Part shown: positions 18,191 to 30,316 of the stretch, piece by piece
How positions within the stretch are numbered: the first letter of the stretch is position 1
Layout: every line of letters begins with the position of its first letter
Source: Competibacter_A sp037045685
GTDB lineage: Bacteria > Pseudomonadota > Gammaproteobacteria > Competibacterales > Competibacteraceae
DNA: 64,000 bases
Assembly (NCBI GenBank): GCA_037045685.1
Contig: JBAOII010000035.1
Location: 310,001-374,000, forward strand
Reading direction: 5' to 3'
Position numbers and translations under genes: made by a program
Notes under the pieces: generated by a model
What the model was told of the DNA's origin: nothing
The model's database searches: none
What the model saw: only the letters and a program-made list of their open reading frames with translations

Positions 18191-19655
18191 ATGAGCCCGC
18201 TTCCGGAATACGTCGATGGGTTGCCGAACATCTGCGGTTCGGAGCCCCTGGTGGAAGAAACGCTGCGCGCCAGTCGCGACCGGGCGGTTTTTCTGCCGGA
18301 GAGCCGAGCCGATTTCGGGCGCATCCGCGCGGCGTGCGCGATCGCCCTCCACATGCACCAACCGCTGATTCCCGGCGGGCGGCGGCGATCTGTCCACGGC
18401 GGCGGTCATCAGCAATCTCAAGTACATGTGGGACAACCAGGGGATCGGCGACAACTACAACGCACCGGCCTTCCACTGGTGCTACAAGCGGATCGGCGAG
18501 TTCGTCCCGCAACTGATCCGCGAAGGCCAGGAACCGCGCGTGATGCTGGAGTACTCCGGCACCCTGTTCCACGGGATGCGCGCCATGGGCTTGAACGACG
18601 TGTTCGACGCTCTCAAGAACGCGACCTGCAACCCCGACTATCGGCGAGGGATCGAATGGCTGGGCTGTCCGTGGGGCCACGCGGTGGCGCCTTCGACCCC
18701 GGCGCAGGACTTCCGGCTGCACGTCAAGGCGTGGCAACACCATTTCGCCGCCATCTTCGGGCTGGAGGCGCTGGCGCGGGTGCGCGGGTTCTCGCCCTCG
18801 GAAATGGCCTTGCCCAATCATCCCGACACCGCCTACGAGTACATCAAGACGCTGGTGGATTGCGGCTATCGGTGGGTGCTGGTGCAGGAGCACACGGTGG
18901 AGCGACCGGAGAACGGCCATGGCCCCGAGAAAAAGCACCTGCCGCACCGGCTGGTTTGCACCAACTCCAAGGGCGAGACCGTCAGCATCATCGCCATCAT
19001 CAAGACCCAGGGCAGCGACACCAAGCTGGTCGCGCAGATGCAGCCTTACTACGAGGCCAAGAGCCTGTCGCGCTGGGAGCTGGCCGGAAAATCGGTGCCG
19101 CCGCTGGTGACGCAAATCGCCGACGGCGAAAACGGCGGGGTGATGATGAACGAATTCCCCGGCAAGTTCATGGATTCGGTGCGCGAGTCCTCGGGATCGG
19201 ACGTGCCGTTCATGAACGCCACCGAGTACCTGGAGCACCTGTTCGCGCTGGGGATCTCGGAATCCGATTTGCCGGCGGTCCAGCCCCTGTTTCAAAAGCG
19301 GATCTGGGATCGATTCGCGCCGGGCGCCGGACCGGAAAAGCTGGAGCAGGTCATCGCCGAGCTGAAAAAGGAAGATGGTCGGTTCCACATGGAAGGCGGC
19401 AGTTGGACCAACGACATCTCTTGGGTGCGCGGCTACGACAATGTCCTCGGGCCCATGGAGAAAGCCAGTTCGCTATTCCACGAGAAAGTGTTGAAACCGG
19501 GGGTGGCGTCCAGCGATCCGCGCTATCGCAACGCGCTGTTTTATTTGATGAGTTCGCAGACCAGTTGCTACCGCTATTGGGGGCAGGGCCTGTGGACGGA
19601 CTACGGGCGCGAACTCTGCCGGCGGGCCAGCGCCATCGTCGAGACCGATTTTTAA
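18191..19655 (+). pseudogene. GH57 glycoside hydrolase, single-base frameshift
   Basis: The ATG follows an AGGAG ribosome site. The first 65 codons include IALHMHQPLIPGG, the first GH57 signature. The frame then breaks and resumes one base on as GDLSTAAVISNLKYMWDNQG and runs 410 codons to TAA. Removing one G from the GGG at 18377-18379 restores a continuous GGGGDLS reading. The body includes FSPSEMALPNHPD, VLVQEHTVERP and MEGGSWTNDISWV, matching GH57 alpha-amylase or glucanotransferase relatives. If the shift is real, a shorter product could start at ATG 18426, but it would lack the HMHQP active-site region. An assembly error is a serious alternative. Confidence 0.7.
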
Positions 19656-19779
19656 ATTGTTCGGGGCATTCAGCCACGGCCGTTCCCGATTTATCATTAT
19701 AAAAAATGGGGTGGTGGCAGGCGGCGAGGTGATGCCGCCGCCCGTTGCCGCCACCCCCGTCACCGGAGGAGGCTGAATC

Positions 19780-20967
19780 ATGGTGGACACCCTTTATCAC
19801 GCGCTGGTGCTGAACCTGCATCAGCCCCATGGCAATCTCGAACACCTGCTGGAACGCAACGAGTGGGAAGCCAAGGAAATCCTGTTCGCGATGGACCGGA
19901 TTCCCCGTTCCCTGGAGGATTACCCGGATGTCGGCCGCTTGCATCTGGCCCTGTCCGGAACGCTGCTGGAAACCCTGACCCACTCGGATTTTCAGAGCCG
20001 GGCTTACGGTATCGTCGATTGCGGTTCGCTGCTCTCGCGGTTGCGGGACACCCGAGTCATCGACATGCTCGGCACCGCCTACTATCACCCGGTGATGCCG
20101 CTGGTTCCTCAGGCCGATTGGGAAGCCCATCTGGAGCGGTGGCGCGGGATGGTGCGCCGCCAGTTCTTCAACAGCGACTTCCAGGGCTTCTGGCCGCCGG
20201 AAATGGGGTTTTGCATGGAAATGATCCCCTCGCTGCGGCGTTTGGGCTATCGCTTCGTGCTGGTCGACAGCGAGCATGTGCGACCGGTGGGGTCCATGCG
20301 GTGGGAGGAGCTGCGCTACCAGCCGCACGTCGCCCGCTTCGGCGGCGAGGAAATCGTCGTCATCGTGCGCGACCGCGATTTATCGAACGCCCAGGAGTCG
20401 GGCATGGAGCTGGAATGGTTTGATCGGGAAATCCGGGAGCGCACCAAGAATTGCGATTTTCCGCCCCTGGTGACCACTTGCACCGACGGTCTGAGCGGTG
20501 GCTGGTTCCGCAACGTCACCCCCGGCAGCAATTTCTGGGACGCCTTCTACAAGCCGCTGATGGACCGGGCGCGGACGGGCGGAGATGCCATCCGGCCGGC
20601 CTTCATCAAGGATTATCTCGACCGGTTCGGCGCCGGCGGCGCGGTCGAGGTCGGACCGGGCGCGTGGAACACCGGCTGGCACGACGGGCGCGATTTCGTG
20701 CAATGGAGCGGCTCGCCCGCCCAGAAGGATGCCTTGACCCGAGTGGACGAGATCAGTCAGGCGGTGCAGGCGGCGCTGAACAACGCCGCCCATATCGGCT
20801 CGCGCAACCCCGAATTGCTGGGGCTGCTGGAAGAGGCGCACTGGCGGGTGCTGCGAGCCGAAACCAGCTGCAATTTCTTCTGGGGCGACGCCTGGGTCAT
20901 GCGCTGTCACGCCGATCTGGATCAAGCCTGCGAATGCCTGGAGCGGGCGAACGCCCGCTTTCGCTGA
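19780..20967 (+). CDS. GH57 glycoside hydrolase/glucanotransferase
   Basis: 395 residues behind GGAGGAGG. VLNLHQPHGNLEHLL is motif 1, and GFWPPEMGF near residue 147 carries the probable nucleophilic glutamate. The block VTTCTDGLSGGWF supplies the acid/base aspartate. No signal peptide is present, so it acts in the cytosol on alpha-glucan, as expected beside glgA and a second GH57 gene. It could be a branching enzyme or an amylase. GH57 members with about 400 residues and no extra domain are not predictable in detail. Confidence 0.82.
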   Translation: MVDTLYHALVLNLHQPHGNLEHLLERNEWEAKEILFAMDRIPRSLEDYPDVGRLHLALSGTLLETLTHSDFQSRAYGIVDCGSLLSRLRDTRVIDMLGTAYYHPVMPLVPQADWEAHLERWRGMVRRQFFNSDFQGFWPPEMGFCMEMIPSLRRLGYRFVLVDSEHVRPVGSMRWEELRYQPHVARFGGEEIVVIVRDRDLSNAQESGMELEWFDREIRERTKNCDFPPLVTTCTDGLSGGWFRNVTPGSNFWDAFYKPLMDRARTGGDAIRPAFIKDYLDRFGAGGAVEVGPGAWNTGWHDGRDFVQWSGSPAQKDALTRVDEISQAVQAALNNAAHIGSRNPELLGLLEEAHWRVLRAETSCNFFWGDAWVMRCHADLDQACECLERANARFR

Positions 20968-21015
20968 GCGGCGCGGGCCGGGTCGCGAGGCACCCGGGAT
21001 CGGCGTCTCGCCCGC

Positions 21016-21516
21016 TCAAAGCATCCGCCGAATGGTATCGCGCAGCTCGGGCATATCCAGCAGCCCGAGCCGGTAGTGGACGATCCGGCCCTCCGGCGAA
21101 ATCAGCACCGTGGTCGGCGTCAGCCGCACGTTGTCGTATTCCCGGGCGATGCGCTCTTGGGTGTCCAGCACGATAGGGTAGGGGATTCGCCGCTGCTGGA
21201 CCAGCGCCCGCACCTGTTCCGGCGGATCGTAGGCCATCGCCACGCCGATGATTTCCAGCCCCTTCGGATTCAATTCCCGATACAGCTCGACCAAATGGGG
21301 CATTTCCTCGATGCAGGACGGGCAGGTGGTCGCCCAGAAGGTGACCAGTACCGGCCTGCCGCGCAACTGCTCCAGGGTCAAGGTGCGGCCGTCGAGCGTT
21401 TGGCCCACCAGCGGCGGCGCTTGGCGCAGGCCGGCGGGCATGAACCAGACGGCGGCGGCGGCCACGATCACCGCCAGGGCGATGCCGGCGACGACGGTTT
21501 CTTTGTTCGGCTTCAC
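21016..21516 (-). CDS. TlpA/ResA-type membrane-anchored thioredoxin
   Basis: 166 residues. A signal anchor (about 8-26, VVAGIALAVIVAAAAVWFM) places the thioredoxin fold in the periplasm. The active site is WATTCPSC (C65, C68), and the cis-proline lies in RLTPTTVLI. PPLVGQTLDGRTLTLEQLRGRPVLVTFW is the AhpC/TSA-like start of the family. It likely reduces periplasmic disulfides, for example during cytochrome c maturation. It is divergent from argC and not in an obvious operon. Confidence 0.88.
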   Translation of the reverse strand: MKPNKETVVAGIALAVIVAAAAVWFMPAGLRQAPPLVGQTLDGRTLTLEQLRGRPVLVTFWATTCPSCIEEMPHLVELYRELNPKGLEIIGVAMAYDPPEQVRALVQQRRIPYPIVLDTQERIAREYDNVRLTPTTVLISPEGRIVHYRLGLLDMPELRDTIRRML

Positions 21517-21696
21517 GGATCAACCTCCTGCAAGTCGAGAGTCGTGGCGGGGACCGCCGCCCGCTGGAATCAGACCGCCGCAAGCCTCCAAAGTCGCTTC
21601 GCCGGCGCATCGGCCGGACGGGTTCGGTTTGCGCGCGATGGCGGAAGCCGTATGATACTCGTTTTTCCGTGACCGAGGCGGGGGTGGATCGCAGCC

Positions 21697-22728
21697 ATGA
21701 TCAAAGCGGGGATTGTCGGCGGGACGGGATATACCGGCGTCGAGTTGCTGCGGCTGCTGGCCGCGCATCCGGCGGTGGAACTGGCGCTCATCACCTCGCG
21801 CGGCGAAAAAGGCGTCGAGGTCGGGGAACTGTTTCCCAATCTGCGCGGCCGAGTGAATCTCGCCTTCGTCGAGCCGGACGACGCCGCGCTCAAAGGTTGC
21901 GACGTGGTGTTTTTCGCCACGCCCAACGGCACCGCCATGAAAAGCGCGCCGGCGCTGCTGGAGGGAGGCGTCAAGGTCATCGATCTGGCCGCCGATTTCC
22001 GGCTCCGCCAAGCGGTGGACTGGGAGCGCTGGTACGGGATGCCGCACGCCTGTCCCGAGCTGTTGGCGGAAGCGGTCTACGGCTTGCCCGAGGTCAATCG
22101 CGACGCCATCCGCGCGGCGCGGCTGGTGGCGAATCCCGGTTGCTACCCGACGGCGGTGCAGCTCGGCTTTCTGCCCTTGCTGGAGGCGGGCGCCATCGAC
22201 CCGCAATCGTTGATCGCCGACGCCAAATCCGGGGTGAGCGGCGCCGGTCGCAAGGCCGAGGTGGGCATTTTGCTGTGCGAGGCCGGCGACAATTTCAGAG
22301 CGTACAACGTGCCGGCGCACCGCCACTGGCCGGAAATTTGCCAGGGCTTGGTGGCGGTGGCCGGCGGGCCGGTGGACCTGGTGTTCGTGCCGCACCTGAC
22401 GCCGATGATTCGCGGCATTCACGCCACCCTGTACGCGACCCTGACCGATCCGGGCGTGGATTTGCAGGCGCTGTTCGAGCGGCGCTACGCGGCCGAACCG
22501 TTCGTGGATGTGCTGCCGCCGAAATCGCATCCCGAGACGCGCGGCGTGCGCGGGGCGAACCAGTGCCGGCTGGCGGTGCATCGGCCGCGCGACGGCAAAA
22601 CCGTGGTGGTGCTGTCGGTGATCGATAATCTGGTCAAGGGCGCGGCGGGCCAAGCGATCCAAAACATGAACTTGATGTTCGGGTTGCCGGAAACCGCCGG
22701 CCTGGAGGGAATCGCGCTGCTGCCCTGA
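21697..22728 (+). CDS. argC: N-acetyl-gamma-glutamyl-phosphate reductase
   Basis: 343 residues. It starts with KAGIVGGTGYTGVELLRLL (NADP-binding) and includes NPGCYPTAVQLGFLPLL with catalytic C149. SGVSGAGRKAEV, NVPAHRHWPEI, VPHLTPMIRGIHATLY and KGAAGQAIQNMNLMFGLPET are the family hallmarks. It catalyses the NADPH-dependent reduction of N-acetylglutamyl phosphate, the third step of arginine synthesis. The length is that of the short (type 1) class. No other arg gene is nearby. Confidence 0.96.
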   Translation: MIKAGIVGGTGYTGVELLRLLAAHPAVELALITSRGEKGVEVGELFPNLRGRVNLAFVEPDDAALKGCDVVFFATPNGTAMKSAPALLEGGVKVIDLAADFRLRQAVDWERWYGMPHACPELLAEAVYGLPEVNRDAIRAARLVANPGCYPTAVQLGFLPLLEAGAIDPQSLIADAKSGVSGAGRKAEVGILLCEAGDNFRAYNVPAHRHWPEICQGLVAVAGGPVDLVFVPHLTPMIRGIHATLYATLTDPGVDLQALFERRYAAEPFVDVLPPKSHPETRGVRGANQCRLAVHRPRDGKTVVVLSVIDNLVKGAAGQAIQNMNLMFGLPETAGLEGIALLP

Positions 22729-22767
22729 GGCGGGCATCGCGGCCAACCCGTGGCGGTCGGCCAAACT

Positions 22768-22800
22768 ATTCTTGACCCCGACGGTCAAGAATCGGACAAT
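22768..22800 (+). promoter_or_regulatory. erpA promoter with IscR type 1-like operator
   Basis: A perfect 10-bp inverted repeat, ATTCTTGACC-N5-GGTCAAGAAT, spans 22768-22792. Its length (25 bp) and core GAC-N7-GTC match the known IscR type 1 site layout. TTGACC (22772-22777) inside it is a good -35. Seventeen bases later GACAAT (22795-22800) can act as -10, only 29 bases before the erpA ATG. Holo-IscR binding would block polymerase. The assignment rests on pattern and on the known IscR control of erpA in E. coli. Confidence 0.65.
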
Positions 22801-22829
22801 CCACCGGTTTTTTTCAAGAGGATAGACCC

Positions 22830-23192
22830 ATGAGCGCCATCGCCGAAACCTTTACCCCCGCCGAAAGCCCGCTGCTGTTCACCGACGCTGCGGCGCTAAA
22901 AGTCAAGGGCTTGCTGGAAGAGGAACAGAATCCCAACCTGATGCTGCGGGTGTTTATCTCCGGCGGTGGCTGTTCCGGGTTCCAGTACGGCTTTACCTTC
23001 GATGAGGCCTTGGGCGACGGCGACACCGTGGTGGAAAATCAGGGCGTGAAGCTGCTGATCGATCCGATGAGCTTTCAATATCTGGTCGGCGCCGAGATCG
23101 ACTACACCGAGGGCTTGGAAGGCGCCCAGTTCGTCATCCGCAATCCCAACGCCGTCACCACCTGCGGTTGCGGCTCGTCCTTCTCCGCCTGA
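22830..23192 (+). CDS. erpA: A-type iron-sulfur carrier ErpA
   Basis: 120 residues behind AAGAGGATAG. The three cluster ligands are C48 (SGGGCSGFQYGF) and C112 and C114 (TCGCGSSF). VDNxxx-type features and NPNAVTTCGCGSSF identify the ErpA/IscA family. The 120-residue length and extended N-terminus favour ErpA over IscA, and there is no isc cluster next to it. It delivers [2Fe-2S] and [4Fe-4S] clusters to client enzymes in the cytosol. Confidence 0.9.
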   Translation: MSAIAETFTPAESPLLFTDAAALKVKGLLEEEQNPNLMLRVFISGGGCSGFQYGFTFDEALGDGDTVVENQGVKLLIDPMSFQYLVGAEIDYTEGLEGAQFVIRNPNAVTTCGCGSSFSA

Positions 23193-23204
23193 TGTTCTTC
23201 GTCG

Positions 23205-23231
23205 CCGAGCAGGGTGGAAACCCCTGCTCGG
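23205..23231 (+). terminator. Hairpin after erpA, possible terminator
   Basis: CCGAGCAGGG (23205-23214) pairs with CCCTGCTCGG (23222-23231) across a 7-base loop, 13 bases after the erpA stop. There is no U-tract, so it may be a weak or Rho-assisted terminator or a 3'-stabilising hairpin. Confidence 0.5.
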
Positions 23232-23379
23232 ATCGGCCTCAATCCCCCTTCGGAACCCTCTATCCTCGCGCACCGCTACCGCCGCGCCGGCGCGGGCAAT
23301 CCCGTTTCGGCAAGCAAATATTGAAAGCGTGGCGGGACCGGCATGGTTTGATAAGATTTCTCCCTTTTGAGGAATACCC

Positions 23380-24582
23380 ATGCACTCGCTCGAAGAATCG
23401 CTGGCACTTATCAAACGCGGGGCGGTGGATCTCCTGCTCGAAGAGGAGTTGGCCGACCGTCTCAAGTCCGGCCGGCCGCTGCGGGTCAAGGCCGGCTTCG
23501 ATCCGACCGCTCCCGATTTGCATCTGGGCCACACGGTGCTGATCAACAAGCTCCGCCAGTTTCAGGATCTCGGCCATCACGTCATGTTTTTGATCGGCGA
23601 TTTCACCGGGATGATCGGTGATCCGACCGGTAAGAACATCACCCGCAAGCCGCTGACGCGCGAGCAAATTCTGGCCAACGCCCAGACCTATCAGGAGCAG
23701 GTGTTCAAGATTCTCGATCCCGAGCGGACCGAGGTGCTGTTCAACTCCACCTGGTTCGACCGGATGGCCCCGTCCGATTTTATCCACTTGGCCGCCAAGC
23801 ACACCGTGGCCCGAATGCTGGAGCGGGACGATTTCGGCAAGCGCTACGCCAGCGGCCAGCCCATCGCCATCCACGAATTTCTGTATCCGCTTGTCCAGGG
23901 TTACGATTCGGTCGCCATGCGGGCGGACGTGGAGCTGGGCGGCACCGATCAGAAATTCAATTTGCTGGTGGGCCGCGAGTTGCAGAAACACTACGGCCAG
24001 CCGCCGCAGATCGTCTTGACCATGCCGATCCTGGAAGGATTGGACGGCGTGCAAAAGATGTCGAAGTCCTTGGGCAACTACGTCGGCATCCGCGATGAGC
24101 CCGACGAGATGTTCGGCAAGCTGATGTCGATTTCCGACGATCTGATGTGGCGTTACTTCGAGCTGTTGAGTTTCCGGCCGACCCGCGAGATCGCCGAATG
24201 GCAGCGACAGGTCGACCGAGAGGGTTTGAATCCGCGGGATGTGAAGTTCGAGCTGGCCAAGGAACTGGTGGCGCGGTTCCATGGCGGCGAGGCGGGCCGG
24301 CAGGCTCTGGCGGCGTTTGTCGAGCGGTTTCAAAAAGGCGCGTTGCCGGAAGATTTGGCCGAGGTGCAGGTGCGATCCCGCGATGGCCGGCTGCCCATCG
24401 CCAACCTGCTCAAGGACGCGGGTCTGGCGGACAGCACGTCGGAGGCGCTGCGGCTGATCCGGCAGGGCGCGGTCCGCATCGATGGCGAGCGGGTCGGGAG
24501 TCGGGACCTCGAACTGACCGCCGGCAGCAACCATGTGTACCAGGTCGGCAAGCGGCGGGTGGCGCGGGTTTTGGTGTGCTGA
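23380..24582 (+). CDS. tyrS: Tyrosyl-tRNA synthetase
   Basis: 400 residues with TGAGGAA before the ATG. It has the class I signatures HLGH (in DLHLGHTVLINKL) and KMSKS (in GVQKMSKSLGNYVG). Further blocks are VMFLIGDFTGMIGDPTGKN, YPLVQGYDSVAMRADVELGGTDQKFNLLVGR and a C-terminal S4 RNA-binding domain (LIRQGAVRIDGERV). Length and order match the TyrRS form that is about 400 residues long. It charges tRNA-Tyr. It is monocistronic, and the strong rrn promoter begins about 30 bases after its stop. Confidence 0.97.
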   Translation: MHSLEESLALIKRGAVDLLLEEELADRLKSGRPLRVKAGFDPTAPDLHLGHTVLINKLRQFQDLGHHVMFLIGDFTGMIGDPTGKNITRKPLTREQILANAQTYQEQVFKILDPERTEVLFNSTWFDRMAPSDFIHLAAKHTVARMLERDDFGKRYASGQPIAIHEFLYPLVQGYDSVAMRADVELGGTDQKFNLLVGRELQKHYGQPPQIVLTMPILEGLDGVQKMSKSLGNYVGIRDEPDEMFGKLMSISDDLMWRYFELLSFRPTREIAEWQRQVDREGLNPRDVKFELAKELVARFHGGEAGRQALAAFVERFQKGALPEDLAEVQVRSRDGRLPIANLLKDAGLADSTSEALRLIRQGAVRIDGERVGSRDLELTAGSNHVYQVGKRRVARVLVC

Positions 24583-24613
24583 TGGGCGGGTTTGAACATT
24601 CCGTGAAGAACTG

Positions 24614-24641
24614 TTGACAGAAAGATTTCCATCTCTATAAT
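24614..24641 (+). promoter_or_regulatory. rrn P1-like sigma-70 promoter
   Basis: TTGACA (24614-24619) and TATAAT (24636-24641) are both perfect consensus, separated by 16 bases. They are followed by a GC-rich discriminator (TCGCGC) typical of stringently controlled rRNA promoters. About 320 bases of leader precede 16S. Confidence 0.9.
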
Positions 24642-24779
24642 TCGCGCTTCCCAAGGTCGCCCCAAAGGGTGCGGATAGGGAGCCGAGGCAAACGGCGAGG
24701 AAATTTTGCCGGTTTTCGCCAACATGGATATTCGGATATGCGAGCATCCCGCTGTCATCGGGACAGGGGATTGAAGAGG

Positions 24780-24792
24780 TGTTCTTTCAGAA
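24780..24792 (+). promoter_or_regulatory. boxA-like antitermination site in rrn leader
   Basis: TGTTCTTTCAGAA resembles the boxA core (GCTCTTTAACA) bound by NusB/S10. A second, better copy lies before 23S. Confidence 0.6.
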
Positions 24793-24961
24793 TGCGGACA
24801 GGTAGTTGGGGAGGGGGCTTGCGGGTGGTGGGTTTGAGCCGCGCGAGCTTTCTCTTGGTTGGAGGATTTTCGCGGAGACGCGGGAGTTCTCGGGTTTGAG
24901 GGACGCTTTGCGGCGTGAAGCTTTGTTTTTTTTGTTTTTGTTTTGGTTAGAGTTTGGAGTT

Positions 24962-26495
<1,534 letters not shown>

Positions 26496-26551
26496 AACGA
26501 GCGCCCGCCGCGCGCGAGCCCCCCCCCAACGACCCGTCCGCAGCCGAGCGC

Positions 26552-26628
<77 letters not shown>

Positions 26629-26633
26629 GACGT

Positions 26634-26709
26634 GGGGCCATAGCTCAGCCGGGAGAGCGCCGGCTTTGCAAGCCGGGGGTCGGCGGTTCGAGCCCGCCTG
26701 GCTCCACCA
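26634..26709 (+). tRNA. tRNA-Ala (TGC)
   Basis: 76 bases with encoded CCA. The anticodon TGC is at 26667-26669. The acceptor stem GGGGCCA/TGGCTCC contains the G3:U70 pair that AlaRS requires. It lies only 5 bases after tRNA-Ile. Confidence 0.97.
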
Positions 26710-26725
26710 ACCGACCCGCTTCGAC

Positions 26726-26781
26726 CCGATACCGCAGCGCGCCCGACCGATGGTCCGGGGTTTGGCGCGCTGCGGTATCGG
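26726..26781 (+). other. Long perfect stem-loop in the 16S-23S spacer
   Basis: CCGATACCGCAGCGCGCC (26726-26743) pairs perfectly with 26764-26781 around a 20-base loop. This is an 18-bp stem beginning 17 bases after tRNA-Ala. It is probably an RNase III-type processing substrate or a structural spacer element. A second, shorter hairpin (GCCGGTCC/GGACCGGC) follows near 26799. Confidence 0.75.
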
Positions 26782-26832
26782 CTCGACGCCGGTGGTGCGC
26801 CGGTCCTCGGGACCGGCGCCGCCCGCAGTCCC

Positions 26833-26843
26833 GTTCTTTAACA
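26833..26843 (+). promoter_or_regulatory. boxA antitermination site before 23S
   Basis: GTTCTTTAACA matches the boxA core almost exactly and is placed, as usual, between the spacer tRNAs and 23S. Confidence 0.75.
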
Positions 26844-26958
26844 AAGTGGAAAGTGCGATGCAACGAAGACGCGCGCGATCGGAAGATCGGGCGCGCGAGG
26901 GCCGCGTCACGGACGCGGCGCAAGCCGACGCGCGACCCCGCAAGGGTTGGGGTTGGCG

Positions 26959-29846
<2,888 letters not shown>

Positions 29847-29928
29847 GCCAACACCCAACCCCTGCGCGCGCGCGGACCCCGCGTCCCGCCGCCCTCGCTC
29901 CGGAGCATCGCGCCGACCACCCCCTTTC

Positions 29929-30046
29929 CGCCTGGCGACCCCAGCGCGCGGGAACCACCCGACCCCATCCCGAACTCGACCGTGAAACCGCGCCGCGCCC
30001 ATGATCGTGCGAGATCCACTCGCGCTAAAGTCGGTCATCGCCAGGC
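29929..30046 (+). rRNA. rrf: 5S ribosomal RNA
   Basis: The terminal stem GCCTGGCGA (from 29930) pairs with TCGCCAGGC (to 30046). ACCCGACCCCATCCCGAACTC is the conserved 5S core, and the total is about 118 bases. It lies about 80 bases after 23S and is followed directly by a terminator. Confidence 0.92.
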
Positions 30047-30056
30047 TCTTATTTCA

Positions 30057-30098
30057 AAACCCAACCTCTCCGAAGAGGTTGGGTTTTTGTTTTTTTGA
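30057..30098 (+). terminator. Intrinsic terminator of the rrn operon
   Basis: AAACCCAACCTCT (30057-30069) pairs perfectly with AGAGGTTGGGTTT (30074-30086) around CCGA, followed by a T-rich run. This is a strong factor-independent terminator. The 218 bases from here to the next gene hold nothing I recognise. Confidence 0.95.
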
Positions 30099-30316
30099 TT
30101 TTGATCGAGGTGCGATTTTTCTCGGATTCTGCTTTAATTTACGAGGAAAACAACATTTACGTGACACGATTTCATTTTTCGTTTCGAGCGATCCCGGGGA
30201 TCTTCGATGGCCACCGGGAGAGGCCGATGCCAGCGGCGCGCGGCGCGATCTGCCCGTGGTTTTGAAAGATTGCGTAACGCGGTTCTCTATTCTCGATCTG
30301 CTTTCGATGAAACGCC

